Assembly: GCA_940746715.1 (NCBI GenBank)
Contig: CALNWN010000002.1
Span: 124,001-188,000 of the forward strand
From: an uncultured Paraburkholderia sp.
GTDB taxonomy: Bacteria; Pseudomonadota; Gammaproteobacteria; Burkholderiales; Burkholderiaceae
Direction of reading: 5' to 3'
Length of the DNA stretch: 64,000 nucleotides
Shown here: piece by piece, positions 29,433 through 39,324 of the stretch
Layout: the number at the start of each line of letters is the position of its first letter
Numbering within the stretch: position 1 is the first letter of the stretch
Translations under genes and position numbers: made by a program
The notes under the pieces: model-generated
What the model saw: the letters and a program-made list of their open reading frames with translations, nothing else
The model's database searches: none
What the model was told of the DNA's origin: nothing

Positions 29433-30639
29433 CTATGCGCCCGACGCGACTGCCGCAATCGTCGACGCGACGTAGTCCGCGTTGCGCGCATTCAGGCCCG
29501 CCACGCACATGCACCCGGAGCGCAGCAACACGTACACCGTATGTTCGGTGCGCAGGCGCTCGACCTGCTTCTCGGTCAGGCCCGTATAGGTAAACATGCC
29601 GCGTTGCGCAACGTAACGCGCGCGCCACTTCATCGACACGGTCCGCGAGTCCCGCGTGAATCGTGCCGCGCATCGCGAGAATGCGCTCGCGCATGGTGGC
29701 CAGTTCCGCCTCCCACGACGCGCGCAACGACGCATCGGACAGCACGTTGGCGACAAGCCGTGCGCCATGCGTGGGCGGATTGCTGTAGTTCGCGCGCACC
29801 GTGGACATCAACTGGCCCAGCACGCGGCCCGCTTCGTCCGCGTCCTTGCAGACCACGCTCAGCGCGCCCACGCGCTCGACGTACAGCGAGAAATTCTTCG
29901 AAAACGAATTGGCTGCCATGAGCGGTATATCCGCGTCGGCCAGCATGCGCACGCAAGCGGCATCTTCCTCGAGGCCCGCGCCGAAGCCCTGGTAAGCCAT
30001 ATCGACGAACGCGATCAGCTTGCGACGCTGCAATACCGGCACGAGCTCCGCCCATTGCGCGGCGCTCAGATCGACGCCGGTCGGATTGTGGCAGCACGCA
30101 TGCAGGAGCACGATGCTGCGCTCGGGCAACCGGCCTATCGTGTCGATCAGATCATATCGGCGAAACGCAGGCCGCCCATCGCTTCATCGTAATACGGATA
30201 GGTGTTGACCGTTAGACCCGCGCCTTCGAACACGACGCGATGATTTTCCCAGCTGGGGTCGCTGATCCAGATTTGCGAAGCGGGAAAACAGCGCCGCAGA
30301 AAATCGGCGCCGACCTTCAGCACGCCCGAGCCGCCAATGGTCTGCAATGTCGCGATGCAACCCGCCGCACGCGCTTCGCTGTTTGCGCCGAACACGAGCG
30401 CCTGGGCGGCGTCGCGGTAGAGCGGCAGGCCCGCCATCGGCAGATAGGAACAGCGGACCGATTGCGTCGAGCAGCGCGGTTTCGGCGCGGCGCACGGCGT
30501 CCATGACCGGCAGCTTGCCCGCGTCGTCTAAATAGATGCCGATGCTCAGATTGACTTTGTTCGGGCGCGGATCGAGCTGGAAGTCTTCGTTCAGGCTGAG
30601 AATCGGGTCGCCGGGATAGGCGGGAATATGTTCGAACAT
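29433..30639 (-). pseudogene. tyrB: Aromatic/aspartate aminotransferase, three frameshifts
   Basis: This PLP-dependent class I aminotransferase resembles TyrB/AspC. MFEHIPAYPGDPILSLNEDF opens at 30639. Shifts at about 30450, 30150 and 29605 move the reading between frames, but all parts are present: SGVLKVGADFL, SDPSWENH, HACCHNPTGVDLS, FVDMAYQGF, the Schiff-base lysine in NSFSKNFSLYVERVG, and a C-terminal [13 protein letters not shown]. Restored length is about 401 residues, which is normal. The symbol is a best guess for an aromatic enzyme. Confidence 0.8.
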
Positions 30640-30807
30640 GGCATTTCCTTGATTGGAGCCCTGCGGTAGCGCTGGTTTTGCGCATACACTGCGCTCACGT
30701 GGCGTTCGCAGCCGGGCGAGACCGAAGTCTAAGCGCCTTTGTGTGCTTCCGTCGATTGGGGCAAGTGTCGATGAACGCGCGGCAATCCACAATCAACGGA
30801 TTTTTCA

Positions 30808-30834
30808 CGATTCGTAAGTTTTTCTTTAGAATCG
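30808..30834. promoter_or_regulatory. Possible LysR operator
   Basis: An interrupted inverted repeat CGATTC (30808-30813) and GAATCG (30829-30834), separated by 15 AT-rich bases, ends five bases before the LysR start codon. Position and dyad symmetry fit an autoregulatory LysR site. No experimental consensus is known to me for it. Confidence 0.35.
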
Positions 30835-30838
30835 CGCC

Positions 30839-31784
30839 ATGGCACTTACTCGCGTCACCATCCGTCAATTCGAGGCGTTTCTCGCCATTGTCGACCTGCA
30901 GAGCATTGGCGCGGCCGCCGTGCGGCTCGGGCTCACCTCGTCGGCGGTGAGCCAGTTGCTCGCCGAGCTCGAAGCGGAGCTCGGCTTTCGCCTCTTCGAC
31001 AGGACCACGCGGCGCGTGAATCTGTCGAGCGCAGGGCAGGACTTCCTTGCCTCGGCGGAATCGGTGCTGCGCCACGTGCGCGCCGCCGCCCAATCCGCCG
31101 ACGATATCCGCAATCGCGCGGCGGGCATCGTGCGGATCGGCGCACCGCTCGTGCTCGCGTCCACCGCCCTGCACGCCGCGATTGCAGACTATGCGCGCGA
31201 CAAGCCCAAGGTGGTCGTGCGCATTTGCGATACCGTGGTGGAGCAGTTGGTCGAGCGCGTGGAAAGCGCGGACGTCGATCTAGCGATCGGCCCGGACCGG
31301 CCCAGCGGTGCGCGCGCGCGTGCGCCGGGACACCGCGTTCGCGAGCCCGTGGGTCATGTGGTGCGCGCCGTCGCATGCGCTCGGTGCCCGCAGGCGTGTG
31401 CAGTGGCAGCAGTTGCGGGATGTCCCTATCGTCGCGACGGGGCGCGATCACGAACGCGCGGTCGACCAAATGCTCGCGGATTTGCCCGTCGAGGCGCGCA
31501 TCGTTCCGGCGGACGTGGTGGACAACGTGACCACTGCGTTCGGCATCGCTGCACGCGGTCTCGCCGTCACGCTCGCGCCGGCTTACTTAGCGCCGCTCGC
31601 GCGCACCTTTGGTCTCGTGATGAAGCGGATTGTCGAGCCGGAAACCATCCGCGAAGTATGTATGTATCGCTCGACGGAACGCGCGTTATCGCCGCCCGCT
31701 GCCGGTTTCGCGGATTTCCTGCTGCCGTGGCTCAGACGCTGGGATCGCGAAACGCAGGCCGATACGCGGGTAAAACGCGCCTGA
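30839..31784 (+). pseudogene. LysR-family transcriptional regulator, frameshifted
   Basis: The N-terminal winged helix is intact (TIRQFEAFLAIVDLQSIGAAA, SSAVSQLLAELEAELG, LFDRTTRRVNLSSAG). The effector domain starts with VRIGAPLVLASTALHAAI. At about 31310, in a GC-repeat after IGPDRPSG, the frame shifts and DTAFASPWVMW continues to the TGA at 31784. Restored length is about 314 residues. It is divergent from the aminotransferase-aldolase-reductase genes and may once have controlled them. Confidence 0.78.
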
Positions 31785-31833
31785 TACTCCATTCAAGGCG
31801 CGGCCAAACCAAGGCGCGGCCAAACGGCGAATA

Positions 31834-32643
31834 TCAGCTACGTGGCAGCGCCACGCACAGCGCAAACAGTTGCCGCTGACTTGAAATACCGAGCCGCGCG
31901 TAAGCGCGCTTCTGATAGGTGACGACACTCGCAGGCTTCACGCCCATCCGTTCGCCGATTTCAACTGCGGTGGCGCCTTCGAGCGTGCCGCGCAGCACGT
32001 CCAGTTCGCGCTGTGTGAGCGCGGGGCACATTCGTCTCACGCGCGCGAGCATGGTCTCGGCGGGGCTTTCATGGTGCTGGCCATGAAGTGCGTAATGCGC
32101 TTTTGCCGCGTGCGCGAAGAGGTGCGCGAGACTTTCGACTCGCTCCATCTCGCCTGCCTCGAAGACGCCGTATGCGCGGTCGCGATACAGATTGATGGAC
32201 AGCCACACGCTGTCAACTGGTTGCACGAGCAACGACAAGCGGTCCGACACATTGGGCTGCGCGTAACAGGCCGCACGATACGCTTCGTTTTCGATCTCTT
32301 CGCTTTGCTGCTGATGCAGCACCAGCGCGTCACGCGGTCGCGCGCTGCCGATGATCGCGCGGTTGCCGTCGAGCGCATAAAAATGCGCCGCGTAGCGATG
32401 GGCCACGTCGCGCAGAAAACGGCCGCCGCGGTGATCCGCCGCGGAAATGGTGCGCGGGCGACCGTCGAATTCATAGGCGAACACAGTGCACTGCGAGACC
32501 GGTATGATGTCGCCGACCGTTTTCAGCATGCTGGCCGCGAGTGCGTCGGCGTCGTCGTGCGAAATGGACATGACGAGATCAGCCGCACGCGCGATGCTGA
32601 TCTGTTCGTTTCGGCGAGGCGGGGAAATGCGCCAGGAACGCAT
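31834..32643 (-). CDS. LuxR-family transcriptional regulator
   Basis: The product is a 269-residue DNA-binding regulator. The last 65 residues form the LuxR helix-turn-helix: CPALTQRELDVLRGTLEGATAVEIGERMGVKPASVVTYQKRAYARLG. The first 190 residues are an unassigned input domain with PAS/GAF-like character and no receiver aspartate signature. No inducer synthase lies nearby, so the signal is unknown. It is convergent with the LysR gene and intact. Confidence 0.85.
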   Translation of the reverse strand: MRSWRISPPRRNEQISIARAADLVMSISHDDADALAASMLKTVGDIIPVSQCTVFAYEFDGRPRTISAADHRGGRFLRDVAHRYAAHFYALDGNRAIIGSARPRDALVLHQQQSEEIENEAYRAACYAQPNVSDRLSLLVQPVDSVWLSINLYRDRAYGVFEAGEMERVESLAHLFAHAAKAHYALHGQHHESPAETMLARVRRMCPALTQRELDVLRGTLEGATAVEIGERMGVKPASVVTYQKRAYARLGISSQRQLFALCVALPRS

Positions 32644-32767
32644 GATGGCTTCGGGCTTGCGCGGCGTGTGTGAGGTAGCGCCAAGCGTAGCACAGCATGC
32701 ATGCGCGCATGCGCGGCAAGGGTATTCACAGCATTTCCGCGGAAAACCCGCTACTTTTCCGCCGCGA

Positions 32768-33892
32768 TTATTTGCCGGAAAATGAGCCGCGTTCCAGCGT
32801 CACCATTCGCGGCAGCTCGATGGTGAACACCGTAGCGTCGGTTTCGTCGGACTTAACGTCGACACGGCCGCCGTGCATCCGCGCGATTTCGTGCACGATA
32901 TGCAGGCCGAGGCCGAGCCCTTCGCGCGAACGGGAGCCGCCGTTATTCGGCCCGAATGCCTTGAAGAGATGCGGGAAAACCTCGGGCGGAATCACGCCGC
33001 GGTTGGCCACCGTGAGGCGCACGGAATCCTCCGCCTCGCCGTCCACCTGGACGCTCACGTCGCCGGCCGCGCCGTGGTGCAGCGCATTGCTGACAAGATT
33101 CGACACCGCCTGCCAGACGAGATCCGTATCCCACGCGCCCGCGGTGTTGCCGCGGCTCGCGAACAGGATGCGCTTGCCGTTCTCGCGCGAAGCGAATTCG
33201 TCGATCACGGACCGGCATAGCGTCGCGAGTTCGATCGACCGGGGCTGCAGCGGCAGGCGTCCGCCTTGCAGACGCGCGAGATTGAGCAGTTGATCGACCA
33301 TCCGCGCCATGCGCAGCGAACTGTTTTTCACGCGCGCCGCGACGGTTGCGGACTGCTGATCGGCGGCGGTGCGCATCAGGTATTCCGCGGATGCAAGCAC
33401 AGCGCCAAGCGGTGTGCGCAGATCGTGACTGAGCACCGCCATCAGCATCTCGTTGGCTTCGAGCATCTGACGCGTGGTTACGAGCTGCGCGGCGAGCTGG
33501 CGCTTCTGCTGCTCAAGCTGAACGAACACATCCACCTTCGATTGCAGAATGCGCGGATCGAACGGCTTGTAGAGAAAGTCTACGGCTCCGGCTTCATAGC
33601 CGCGAAACGTGCGCGACGCATCCTGCGCGGTGGCGGTCAAAAAAATGATGGGCACATGCGAGGTTCGCGGACTGCCGCGCATCAACGCCGCCAGTTCGAA
33701 ACCGTTCATGCCCGGCATGTTGACGTCGAGAATCGCGAGCGCCACCTCGTGCTTGAGCAGCAGATCGAGCGCGGCCGTGCCCGAATCGGCCACCAGCACG
33801 GCAACATCAGGGCGCGTCAACAAGGCCTTGAGCGCGGTGATGTTGTGAGCAATGTCGTCGACGATAAGAATGTTCACGGGTGGATTCGACAT
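32768..33892 (-). CDS. Response-regulator/histidine-kinase hybrid (REC-HisKA-HATPase)
   Basis: This 374-residue cytoplasmic kinase has its receiver first. REC spans about 5-120 (NILIVDDIAHN, phospho-acceptor in LAILDVNMPGMNG, conserved Lys in FLYKPFD). A short coiled linker leads to HisKA with LSHDLRTPLG carrying the phospho-histidine. The ATPase domain shows the N box (NLVSNALHHG) and the G2 box (GLGLGLHIV). It is the last gene of a four-gene operon after cheB (9-bp gap). It is intact. Confidence 0.9.
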   Translation of the reverse strand: MSNPPVNILIVDDIAHNITALKALLTRPDVAVLVADSGTAALDLLLKHEVALAILDVNMPGMNGFELAALMRGSPRTSHVPIIFLTATAQDASRTFRGYEAGAVDFLYKPFDPRILQSKVDVFVQLEQQKRQLAAQLVTTRQMLEANEMLMAVLSHDLRTPLGAVLASAEYLMRTAADQQSATVAARVKNSSLRMARMVDQLLNLARLQGGRLPLQPRSIELATLCRSVIDEFASRENGKRILFASRGNTAGAWDTDLVWQAVSNLVSNALHHGAAGDVSVQVDGEAEDSVRLTVANRGVIPPEVFPHLFKAFGPNNGGSRSREGLGLGLHIVHEIARMHGGRVDVKSDETDATVFTIELPRMVTLERGSFSGK

Positions 33893-33901
33893 GGCATCGG
33901 A

Positions 33902-34531
33902 TCAAAGAGAGGCCGGCCACGCTGCGAGCCGCCGGGCCATGGTTTCGGGAGAATAGATGTAATCGGCCGCGCCGCGCTCGATCGCGGTGCGCGGCATGTC
34001 GGGCGAGGTCGCGGTGCCGGGATCCTGCACCCAGGTGAGCCCGCCCGACGCGCGCACACGCTGCAAACCTTGAGCGCCGTCGTCGTTTGCGCCGGACAGG
34101 AGGAGCGCGAGCAGCTGCTCCCGATACACCGCCGCCGCGGACTCGAACAGGACGTCGATGGAAGGCCGCGAGAAGCGCACGGCCGGATCCGTTGAAAGCG
34201 CAACCGTTTTGTCCACCTCGACCAGCATGTGATAGCCAGGCGGCGCGACATACACGCGGCCCGGCATGATCTCGTCGCCGGCGTCCGGTTCGATCACCGG
34301 CAACACGCAACGGTGAGCCAGCGCGTGCACGAGATAGCTGGGCAGATCGGGCGGCAGATGCATGACGATCATTACGGCCGGTGCAAAACTCGCCGGCAAC
34401 GCGGCGAGCAGCAGGTTGATCACCTCCATGCCACCCGCCGAGCCCCCGATCACGACCAGTTCGCAAGTGCGCGCGCGATGCGCGCGGCGCTGCACGTCGA
34501 CGTCAGGCTGAATGCTTGGGCGCGGGTTCAC
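33902..34531 (-). CDS. cheB: CheB-type methylesterase without receiver domain
   Basis: This is a stand-alone CheB catalytic domain. The triad is visible as Ser in VIGGSAGGME, His in VMHLPPDLPS and Asp in LSGANDDGAQG. No receiver domain is attached, so control must come from partner proteins. The start is ambiguous. GTG 34531 begins seven bases after the cheR stop, while ATG 34588 would overlap cheR by 50 bp; neither has a clear ribosome-binding site. No chemoreceptor gene is present nearby. It is intact. Confidence 0.85.
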   Translation of the reverse strand: MNPRPSIQPDVDVQRRAHRARTCELVVIGGSAGGMEVINLLLAALPASFAPAVMIVMHLPPDLPSYLVHALAHRCVLPVIEPDAGDEIMPGRVYVAPPGYHMLVEVDKTVALSTDPAVRFSRPSIDVLFESAAAVYREQLLALLLSGANDDGAQGLQRVRASGGLTWVQDPGTATSPDMPRTAIERGAADYIYSPETMARRLAAWPASL

Positions 34532-34538
34532 GTTCGTT

Positions 34539-35450
34539 TCAGCGCTTCTGGTAAATACGTTCGCCCGGACGGAATTCGTCGAAGGCATCGTAATGACGGG
34601 AAAACCGCAGGGTTTCCTTGCTGCCGAGTCCAAGAAAACCGCGCCGTACCAGCGCGTTTTCGAGCAGCCCCAACGCGCGGTCCTGCAAACCGCGATCGAA
34701 ATAGATCAGCACGTTGCGGCACGACACGAGGTGCGCTTCGAGAAACACTTCGTCTGTGGAAAGACGGTGGTCGGCGAACACGACACGACCTTTGAGCGAC
34801 CCCGCAAAACGTGCGCCGCTATAGGCTGCGTGATAGTAATCCGACAGCGAGCGCGTACCGCCGGCCGCGAGGTAGTTCTGCGTGAAGCCCTGAATCCGGT
34901 CCAGCGCGTAAATGCCGGCTTCGGCGCGCGCGAGCGCGTCGGGGTTGATGTCGGTCGCATAGAACAGCGTGCGCTTGGTCAGGCCTTCTTCGTCGAAAAG
35001 AATTTTTAGCGACCACAGCTCCTCGCCGGTGCTGCAACCGGCGACCCACACCTTGATCGACGGATAGGCGCGCAGACGCGGCAAGACGTGTTCGCGCAGC
35101 GCGAGAAAATAGGCAGGATCGCGAAATATGTCGCTGACCTGGACGGTGAGGTACTGAAACAGCCGCGAAAATTGATTGCCGTCGCGCAGGATGCGGTCCT
35201 GCAGCTGCGACAGTGTGCCGAGGCCGAACTCATCGAGTGCCTGCGCGAGGCGGCGGCGCAGCGACGACATCGCATAGTGGCGGAAATCGTGCTGATACTT
35301 GAGGTAAATAGCCTCCAGCAGCAATTTCAACTCGATGTCGAAATCGCTCATGCGTTGCCGTGCGTCCAATCCGGATTGGCTCATTGCGGTTTCCGTATTG
35401 CCGGCTTGCACCCGTGCGTTGCGTCCGTGGCGTTCATCGCTGCCGTTCAT
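34539..35450 (-). CDS. cheR: CheR-type protein methyltransferase
   Basis: This SAM-dependent methyltransferase of the CheR fold has about 303 residues. MSSLRRRLAQALDEFGL belongs to the N-terminal helical domain, VWVAGCSTGEELWSL is the SAM loop, and FYATDINPDALARAE and SCRNVLIYFD are the later motifs. The start is set at 35450; ATG 35384 is also possible. It lies 16 bp after the hybrid kinase stop and is followed at once by cheB. It is intact. Confidence 0.88.
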   Translation of the reverse strand: MNGSDERHGRNARVQAGNTETAMSQSGLDARQRMSDFDIELKLLLEAIYLKYQHDFRHYAMSSLRRRLAQALDEFGLGTLSQLQDRILRDGNQFSRLFQYLTVQVSDIFRDPAYFLALREHVLPRLRAYPSIKVWVAGCSTGEELWSLKILFDEEGLTKRTLFYATDINPDALARAEAGIYALDRIQGFTQNYLAAGGTRSLSDYYHAAYSGARFAGSLKGRVVFADHRLSTDEVFLEAHLVSCRNVLIYFDRGLQDRALGLLENALVRRGFLGLGSKETLRFSRHYDAFDEFRPGERIYQKR

Positions 35451-35466
35451 CGCTGCGGTTCCACCT

Positions 35467-38400
35467 CTACCGTTGGCGCAGCCAGACACGGCATAGCGCG
35501 ACCAGCTTGTCCACGTCGATCGGCTTCGATACATAATCGTCCGCGCCTGCTTCGAGGCACCGCAGACGGTCGTTCGCCATGGCCTTCGCCGTCAACGCAA
35601 TGATCGGCAGATGCGCAAAACGCGGATTGCGCCGAATCTCGCCCATCGCGGTCAAACCGTCCATCTCGGGCATCATGATGTCCATCAGAATCAGGTCCAC
35701 TTCAGGGCCGTTTTCCAGTGCGTCCAATGCTTCGCGACCATTGCGCGTAATCTGCAGCCTCGCGCCGAGCGGCTCGATCACGTGCGACAGCGCGAAGATA
35801 TTGCGGACGTCGTCTTCGGCGAGCAGGATCGTGCGGCCTTCGAAGGCGTTGTCGCGCTGGCGCACCGTGCGCAGCATGCGCTGCTGCTCCGGCGCAAGCG
35901 ACGACTCGACGCTGTGCAGAAACAGTGTCACCTCGTCGAGCAGACGCCCTGGAGACTTCGCGCCCTTGATGATGATCGACTTCGAATAGCGGCGCAGGCG
36001 GTGCTCCTCCTCATCCGACAGCATGCGCCCCGTGTAGACGATCACCGGCAGTGCCGCATGTTCCGCGTTGGCCGCTAGGCGTTCCAGCAAATCGTAACCG
36101 GTGCCGTCGGGCAGCGCGAGGTCCGTCACCACGCAATCGAACGACAGTTTCTCGAGATGCTGCAACGCCTCGGACAACGTTGCGACAGCAACGATCTCCG
36201 TGTTTTCGCTTTGCAGCAGCGCGCGGATGCTTTCGCGCATCGGCGCGTCGTCCTCGATCACGAGGACGCGCTTCAGACGCTGCTGCAGGCGCGCTTCCAG
36301 ACGGCGGATCGCGGCTTCCATCGTGGAGCGCGCGGTCGGCTTGAGCGTATAGCCGATCGCGCCCAGGTGCAGCGCCTTGTCCGCGTGATCCGTCGCCGAC
36401 ACGATGTGAATCGGAATATGGCGCGTGAGCAGATCGTTCTTCAGCCATTCGAGCACGGTAAGTCCCGAGCGGTCCGGCAAGCCCACGTCGAGCAGCACGG
36501 CAGCCGGGCGCATGTCGCGCACGAGCGCGAGCCCGCTTGCCGCGTTGCTCGCATGCACGAAGTCGAAATCCAGCTCATGCACGAGATCGCGCAGAATTTC
36601 CGCAAACGCGAGATCGTCTTCCACGGCGATGATGAGACGGCCCGCGCGCGTGCGATTGTCGCGGTCGTCGGCAATGGCTGCGCTACCGACTTCAGGTGCG
36701 CCGGCTGGTTGAGCGGCGCTGCACGCGCCCCCGCCAGATGAGCAGGTGTTGTCGTCATCAAACCGTTGGCGGGCGTGATGACCGCCGGCGCCGCCTCGCC
36801 CCACGATGCGCGAGCGAGCAATGCGTTGTCCGTATCGCCGTTCGTGGCCACCGCATGTGCGGACGTCTGGCGAAACCGCAGCCGCACTTTCGCCGCCCGC
36901 CGCGAGCGTCGCGCGTGCGTCGAGCGGCAACCATAGCGTGAACACGCTGCCCTTGCCCACCTCGCTCGCCACAGTGATGCGGCCGCCCAGCAAGCGCGCG
37001 AATTCGCGCGAAATAGAGAGGCCGAGGCCGCTGCCACCGTACTGGCGACTCGTCGATCCGTCGGCCTGCTGGAATGCTTCGAAAATCATATCCAACTTGT
37101 CGGACGCAATGCCGATGCCGGAATCGCGCACATCGATTCGCAGCATGTCGTCGTCCGCCGGGGCGACCGATAGCGCAACCTCGCCGCGTTCGGTGAATTT
37201 AACCGCGTTCGACAGCAGGTTTCGCAGGATTTGCGTGACACGCTGACCGTCGCTGACGATGCTATCCGGCGCACCCGGCAAACGGTCGAACACGAGGTTC
37301 AGGTGCTTCGCGCCCGCCATCGGTCTGAACAGTTCCTCGAGCGATTGCAGCGTCGCGTCGAGCGAGACAGTCTCCAGTTCGACGTTCACCTGCCCCGCCT
37401 CGACCTTGGACAGATCGAGGATGTCGTTGATCAGCACCAGCAGGTCGCTATTCGATGCGTGAATTGTTTCCGCATAACGCACCTGCTCTTCGGTCAGATT
37501 GCCGGTTCTGTTCTGCTGCAGCAGCTTGGCGAGAATCAGCGAGCTGTTCAACGGCGTGCGCAGTTCGTGCGACATGTTCGCGAGAAACTCCGACTTGTAG
37601 CGGCTCGATTGCTCGAGACGCTCCGCGTTCGCGGCCAGATCGTCCTAGGCGCGCAGCAGGTCGGCCTTTTGCCGCTCGAGCCGGTGCGCATATTCCTCGA
37701 GCTGCACGTTGGTCTGTTCGAGTTCCGCCTGTTGCGCCTGCAGGCGCGTTTGCGATTCGAGCAGCGCGCGTCCGCGTTCCTCGAGGCCTTCGTTCGAGAC
37801 ACGCAGTTCCTCCTGCTGCACCTGCAGCTCTTCATTCAACTGCCGCGTCTCGACCAGCGCATCCTGCAAGCGTTCGCGGTAGAGCGCCGCCTCGATGAAG
37901 TCGCCCATGCTGTTGCTGACAAGCTCGATGAACTCCGGGTCACGCGGCGCCAGTGTGCGCATGAAACCCAATTCGAGCACACCATTCACTTCGCCCTCGC
38001 TCGCGACCGGCATGATGATCAGGTGCTTCGGCGCGCTATTGCCCGTTGCGGAAACGACCTGTATGTAGTTCTCCGGCACATCGCGCATCACCACCATGCG
38101 GCGCGACGATGCGGCCTGGCCGACCAGCGTGTCGGCATCCGCGAGATCGCGCGCCGTGGCCTGCTCGCTTTCGCGACTGAATCCGTATGTCGCGACGCGG
38201 CGCAGCGTGCCGTGCCGCCTGTCGCGCACGTAGAGCGCGCCGACTGCCGAGTCCATGTACTGCGCGAGGCAATCCAGCATGGCGCGGCCGACGAGTTGCG
38301 GGGTGGTCTGTCCGATCACCCGCTCGGCGAGCATGCGCTGCCCCGAGCGCAACCACACCTGTCTTTCCAGTACTTCCGTCTGTTCCGCCTGCTGACGCAA

Positions 38401-39063
38401 GGCCTTGTCGTAGGCACCGGCGAGATTGAGCAATTCTTCGCGGCGGCCCATCCATGCAAGCAGACTGTTCACGCCGATGCTAAAGAGCAGGAACACGCTC
38501 ACCAGTATGACGGTGACGCGCCGCGATGCTTCGGTGCGTTCCTGACGCAGACGCAATTCGACGGTGAGAAAGTCGTCGAATTGTTTGCGCGTTTCGTCGA
38601 ATTCCATTTTGCCGCGACCGCTCGCGACGACGCGCGCCACGTCCTGCATTCTGCGGCGCGCGTCGATCATGTCTTCGGCAAAGCGGTTCCAGCGCTCCTG
38701 AATCGCAGCAATCTGCTTGAGCTTTTCGAGCTGCATCGGATTGTCCGCGACAAGGCCCTGCAGTTCGTCCATTTGCGCCTTGAAGAGCGGTCCGCCGTTT
38801 TCGTATTGGGCGAGAAAACTCTCGTCTCCCGTGAGGAGAAAACCGCGCATCGACGACTCGCGGTCCACTGCAAGACGCAGCATCTGGTTGGCCTTGCCGA
38901 TAACGCGCTCGGAATGCTCGGCAAGACTCGTAGTGGAAACCAGATAGGCAATCAGCCCGACGAACACGCCGATGGTGATCAGGCCGACAAACAAGGGCAA
39001 CGCGATGTTGCGGCGAATGATGCCGCGAAAGTAGTGTTCGTCGACAGCTTGCGATGCGGTCAT
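35467..39063 (-). pseudogene. CHASE3-GAF hybrid histidine kinase with three receivers, amber-interrupted
   Basis: This is a very large sensor of about 1198 codons. TM1 lies at about 21-43, then a CHASE3-type loop, TM2 at about 186-206, GAF at about 235-395 and a Gln/Glu-rich coiled coil. HisKA (ANMSHELRTPLN), HATPase and three receivers follow (LIIAVEDD, VLVIEDD, ILLAEDD with DVGLPD, DLALPD, DIMMPE). Codon 473 is TAG (37645-37647) in QKADLLRA-stop-DDLAANAERLEQ. CAG is the likely ancestor, and the frame is the same on both sides, so this is a point nonsense mutation. The linker coded by about 36890-36640 may carry two compensating shifts. It heads the cheR-cheB-kinase operon. Confidence 0.85.
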
Positions 39064-39324
39064 TTTTTCTAATTCAGCAAGACGGATCGTCGTGATCCGG
39101 AATATTTTTCAGGATTCCCGCGCGGTACGGTGCGTGCTTACGCAAACGCTTAATCATACAGGAGGGGTCCCGTTTTTTGCGTGCACGAAGCGCGCTCATG
39201 CCTTGCGCACAAAGGCAAAACACAAAGGCAAAAGACGCACGCAACTTTGGCCGAGCCCATGCGGTCAATGATGCGAACGATGCAGTCTCGCGTATTCACT
39301 TTCCTCCTTTCGTTAATTCAGCCG

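Noticed and set aside
37231..39072. 613-codon plus-strand frame opposite the hybrid kinase
   Set aside because: Antisense shadow of CHASE3/GAF/HisKA sequence, with no domain and biased composition.
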